Part shown: positions 6,375 to 7,823 of the stretch, piece by piece
Layout of the letters: every line of letters starts with the position of its first letter
Numbering within the stretch: position 1 is the stretch's first letter
Source of the DNA: a bacterium
Lineage (GTDB): Bacteria; Zixibacteria; MSB-5A5; GN15; FEB-12
Assembly: GCA_030629485.1 (NCBI GenBank)
Contig: DAOVOW010000079.1
Span: 1-7,823 of the forward strand
DNA length: 7,823 nt
Direction of reading: 5' to 3'
Translations under genes and position numbers: made by a program
The notes under the pieces: model-generated
The model's input: only the letters and a program-made list of their open reading frames with translations
Told to the model about the DNA's origin: nothing
Databases searched by the model: none

Positions 6375-7642
6375 AATTTCATGATTCCCTTTTCTTCGAC
6401 AAGGCCATCGAAGAGTTGGCGCAACAGTTCGATCTCGCGTTCAGACAGAGTATGGTTGCGCCGAGCGGTACTCTTGCGAGCGGTATCAATCGCCTTTTCG
6501 ATCTCATATCGTTGATATCGACCCGAAACTCCCCAACTGAAGGACGGCACCTCTTTATCGGCGATAAGCGAACCGCCAAACAGATTGCAGCTTACGCCGA
6601 TGTTGATCCCCGTATTCAATAGCGTGCCGATACCGAACTTGGTGTGATCACCGATGAACGACCCGACTTTGATTGAGCCGGTATCGATAAGCTCGCCGCC
6701 GACACTGGACTTGATAGTCGAGTAGTTGTTCTTAAGATCAGAGTTGGTCGTCATGGCGCCGAAGTTTACCCACGGACCGACATAGCTGTGGCCGATAAAG
6801 CCGGCGTGGTATTTGTTCACATAACAGAGGAAGATCGATTCCTCCACCTCTCCCCCGACCCGGCAGGTGTGACCGATCGACGAGGCCGTGATTTTGCCGG
6901 CCGTGACGATGCAGTTGGGGCCAATGTAGCATGGTCCGTAGATCGCGGCGTGCGCCTCAATCCGGGTGTTGTCACCGACAATGATCGGCCCCTTGGTGGC
7001 GTCGAGAACGGCGCCCGGCAGAATCTCAACGGCGCTGCCGAGTATGACATCATCAGAATTCACCACGAAGGCGCCGTCGTGCACGGTTACACCACCTGAA
7101 CCGGCGAGTTTATCTTGAAGGTGCGCAAAGTCGCTCACGATCTCCTTTTCAACGTCCGCCATGATCTGCCAGCAGTAGTCGTAGAATGTCGCCGTCGTCT
7201 CTTGAAAACTGATTTGGGATAACTCCTCGCCGTATTTTTCCAGGTATTCGTGCTGGGTGGCTACCGGCGGGACATGTTTCAGCAGCTTCTCTTTGAACAG
7301 AACGGCCGCTGTCTCTTCACCTACCTTGAATGCCGACGACCCGGTCGCTTGCCTGACCAACTCCGGCAGATCACCGTAATCGCGTAGGCGACCATTGAGA
7401 AACAGCATGTCGCCCTCGGGCTTCTTGATAATATTGACCGGTATGTCGCGAAAGGTCTCAGCCAGCAACGGCGACACCTGCTCGCGCGCCGTGAAACAGA
7501 ACTCGACATCATCGAAGAACCGCTCGGCTCTTTCGTAAAGCGTCACCATCCCGGCGCGCAGCGTATAGATCGGGCGCATGTATGTCAGGGGATAGAATTG
7601 GCGAAAGCCGTCATCTTCGTAGAAGCAGATTTTCAAGGGCAT
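6371..7642 (-). CDS. GlmU-like sugar nucleotidyltransferase/left-handed beta-helix protein
   Basis: A 423-residue two-domain protein. The N-terminal part (about 1-170) begins MPLKICFYEDDGFRQFYPLT and has LTYMRPIYTLRAG (19-31) and FLNGRLRDYG (81-90). This matches the GlmU-like family (NTP_transf_4 type) in which the usual GxGxGTRM nucleotide loop is absent. From about 185 to 370 hexapeptide repeats form a left-handed beta-helix. It includes GHTCRVGGEVEESIF and NKYHAGFIGHSYVG followed by NFGAMTTNSDLKNNYSTIK, which parallels the acetyltransferase site of GlmU; His279 may serve as its catalytic histidine. The tail (375-423) is charged and helical. The likely role is sugar-1-phosphate nucleotidyl and/or acetyl transfer, but the substrate is unproven. 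I chose the ATG at 7642 because GAGGA at 7648-7652 precedes it by 5 bases; a TTG at 7675 would add 11 residues but has no ribosome site. The gap to galT is 82 bases, so co-transcription is plausible. Confidence 0.87.
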   Translation of the reverse strand: MPLKICFYEDDGFRQFYPLTYMRPIYTLRAGMVTLYERAERFFDDVEFCFTAREQVSPLLAETFRDIPVNIIKKPEGDMLFLNGRLRDYGDLPELVRQATGSSAFKVGEETAAVLFKEKLLKHVPPVATQHEYLEKYGEELSQISFQETTATFYDYCWQIMADVEKEIVSDFAHLQDKLAGSGGVTVHDGAFVVNSDDVILGSAVEILPGAVLDATKGPIIVGDNTRIEAHAAIYGPCYIGPNCIVTAGKITASSIGHTCRVGGEVEESIFLCYVNKYHAGFIGHSYVGPWVNFGAMTTNSDLKNNYSTIKSSVGGELIDTGSIKVGSFIGDHTKFGIGTLLNTGINIGVSCNLFGGSLIADKEVPSFSWGVSGRYQRYEIEKAIDTARKSTARRNHTLSEREIELLRQLFDGLVEEKGIMKF

Positions 7643-7647
7643 CCGTG

Positions 7648-7652
7648 TCCTC
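7648..7652 (-). promoter_or_regulatory. Shine-Dalgarno site deciding the start of the GlmU-like gene
   Basis: GAGGA on the minus strand, five bases before the ATG at 7642. It argues for this start over the upstream in-frame TTG at 7675. Confidence 0.7.
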
Positions 7653-7785
7653 GGGGTTTTTTCTCCATTCTCCAATTATCGGCATCAAACCCGGCCGACT
7701 TAGACGGACGGCAAGATGGCAACAGATGCGAAGAGAGGCAAGTAGAAAAAGGGATTGACCTGATAGGCTAATCTCGGCTGGGTGG

Positions 7786-7809
7786 CCCACCATTTATGGT
7801 GGGATTTTT
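7786..7809 (+). terminator. Intrinsic-terminator-like hairpin facing the plus direction
   Basis: CCCACCAT (7786-7793) and ATGGTGGG (7796-7803) are perfectly complementary around TT (in practice six GC-rich pairs with a 6-base loop). A and five Ts follow on the plus strand. The minus strand has no T-run after it. No plus-strand gene is visible to its left, so it may end a small RNA, belong to a dispersed repeat, or block antisense transcription into the region. Confidence 0.5.
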
Positions 7810-7823
7810 CCTTTATGACATAA

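Noticed and set aside
7643..7675. Longer start (TTG at 7675) for the GlmU-like gene
   Set aside because: There is no Shine-Dalgarno site upstream, and the 11 extra residues (MENGEKTPRTR) precede the usual family start, whereas the ATG at 7642 has GAGGA at good spacing.
7755..7785. TTGACC at 7755-7760 as a plus-strand -35 box for a small RNA ending at the hairpin
   Set aside because: No acceptable -10 box lies 16-18 bases downstream (CTGGGT at the 17-base spacing).

Overview
This window looks like a chromosomal segment from an uncultured or little-studied Gram-negative-type bacterium of moderate-to-high GC. The mix of genes fits a deep-branching phylum of the FCB/PVC type; a candidate Zixibacteria-like lineage is my best guess. 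The clues are a secreted protein with the HFWGSW motif, a GlmU-like protein of the NTP_transf_4 type and a DDAYIS-type GT-C glycosyltransferase. This placement is inferred from protein style and was not tested. Every gene found lies on the minus strand.

Reading in the direction of transcription (right to left), the window opens with about 180 bases of upstream DNA. That stretch holds a terminator-like hairpin facing the plus direction. Four genes follow, probably one carbohydrate operon: a GlmU-like nucleotidyltransferase/left-handed beta-helix protein (7642 to 6371); a galactose-1-phosphate uridylyltransferase-family enzyme (galT, 6288 to 5242, GTG start); a glycogen/starch synthase (glgA, 5249 to 3777, overlapping galT by 8 bases); and a multi-membrane-span GT-C glycosyltransferase with a TPR-like tail (3761 to 1872, TTG start, 15 bases after glgA and in the same frame as it). 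Together they suggest sugar-1-phosphate/nucleotide-sugar conversion, alpha-glucan synthesis from nucleotide-glucose, and transfer of lipid-linked sugars at the membrane.

Downstream lies a two-tRNA operon, tRNA-Gly(GCC) then tRNA-Cys(GCA). It is driven by a textbook promoter with perfect -35 and -10 hexamers 17 bases apart. Beyond it is about 800 bases of non-coding DNA. Its right half (about 1219-1541) is a chain of inverted-repeat elements that resemble dispersed intergenic repeats. Its left half shows nothing I can name. The window ends inside a gene for a secreted protein: 251 N-terminal residues are visible, with a clear signal peptide and Shine-Dalgarno site.

I see no phage, transposase, CRISPR array, toxin-antitoxin or defence system. 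The points most worth a second look are the repeat cluster beside the tRNAs, the substrate of the GalT-like enzyme beside glgA, the degenerate GlmU-like enzyme, and the lone amber stop between glgA and the membrane glycosyltransferase.
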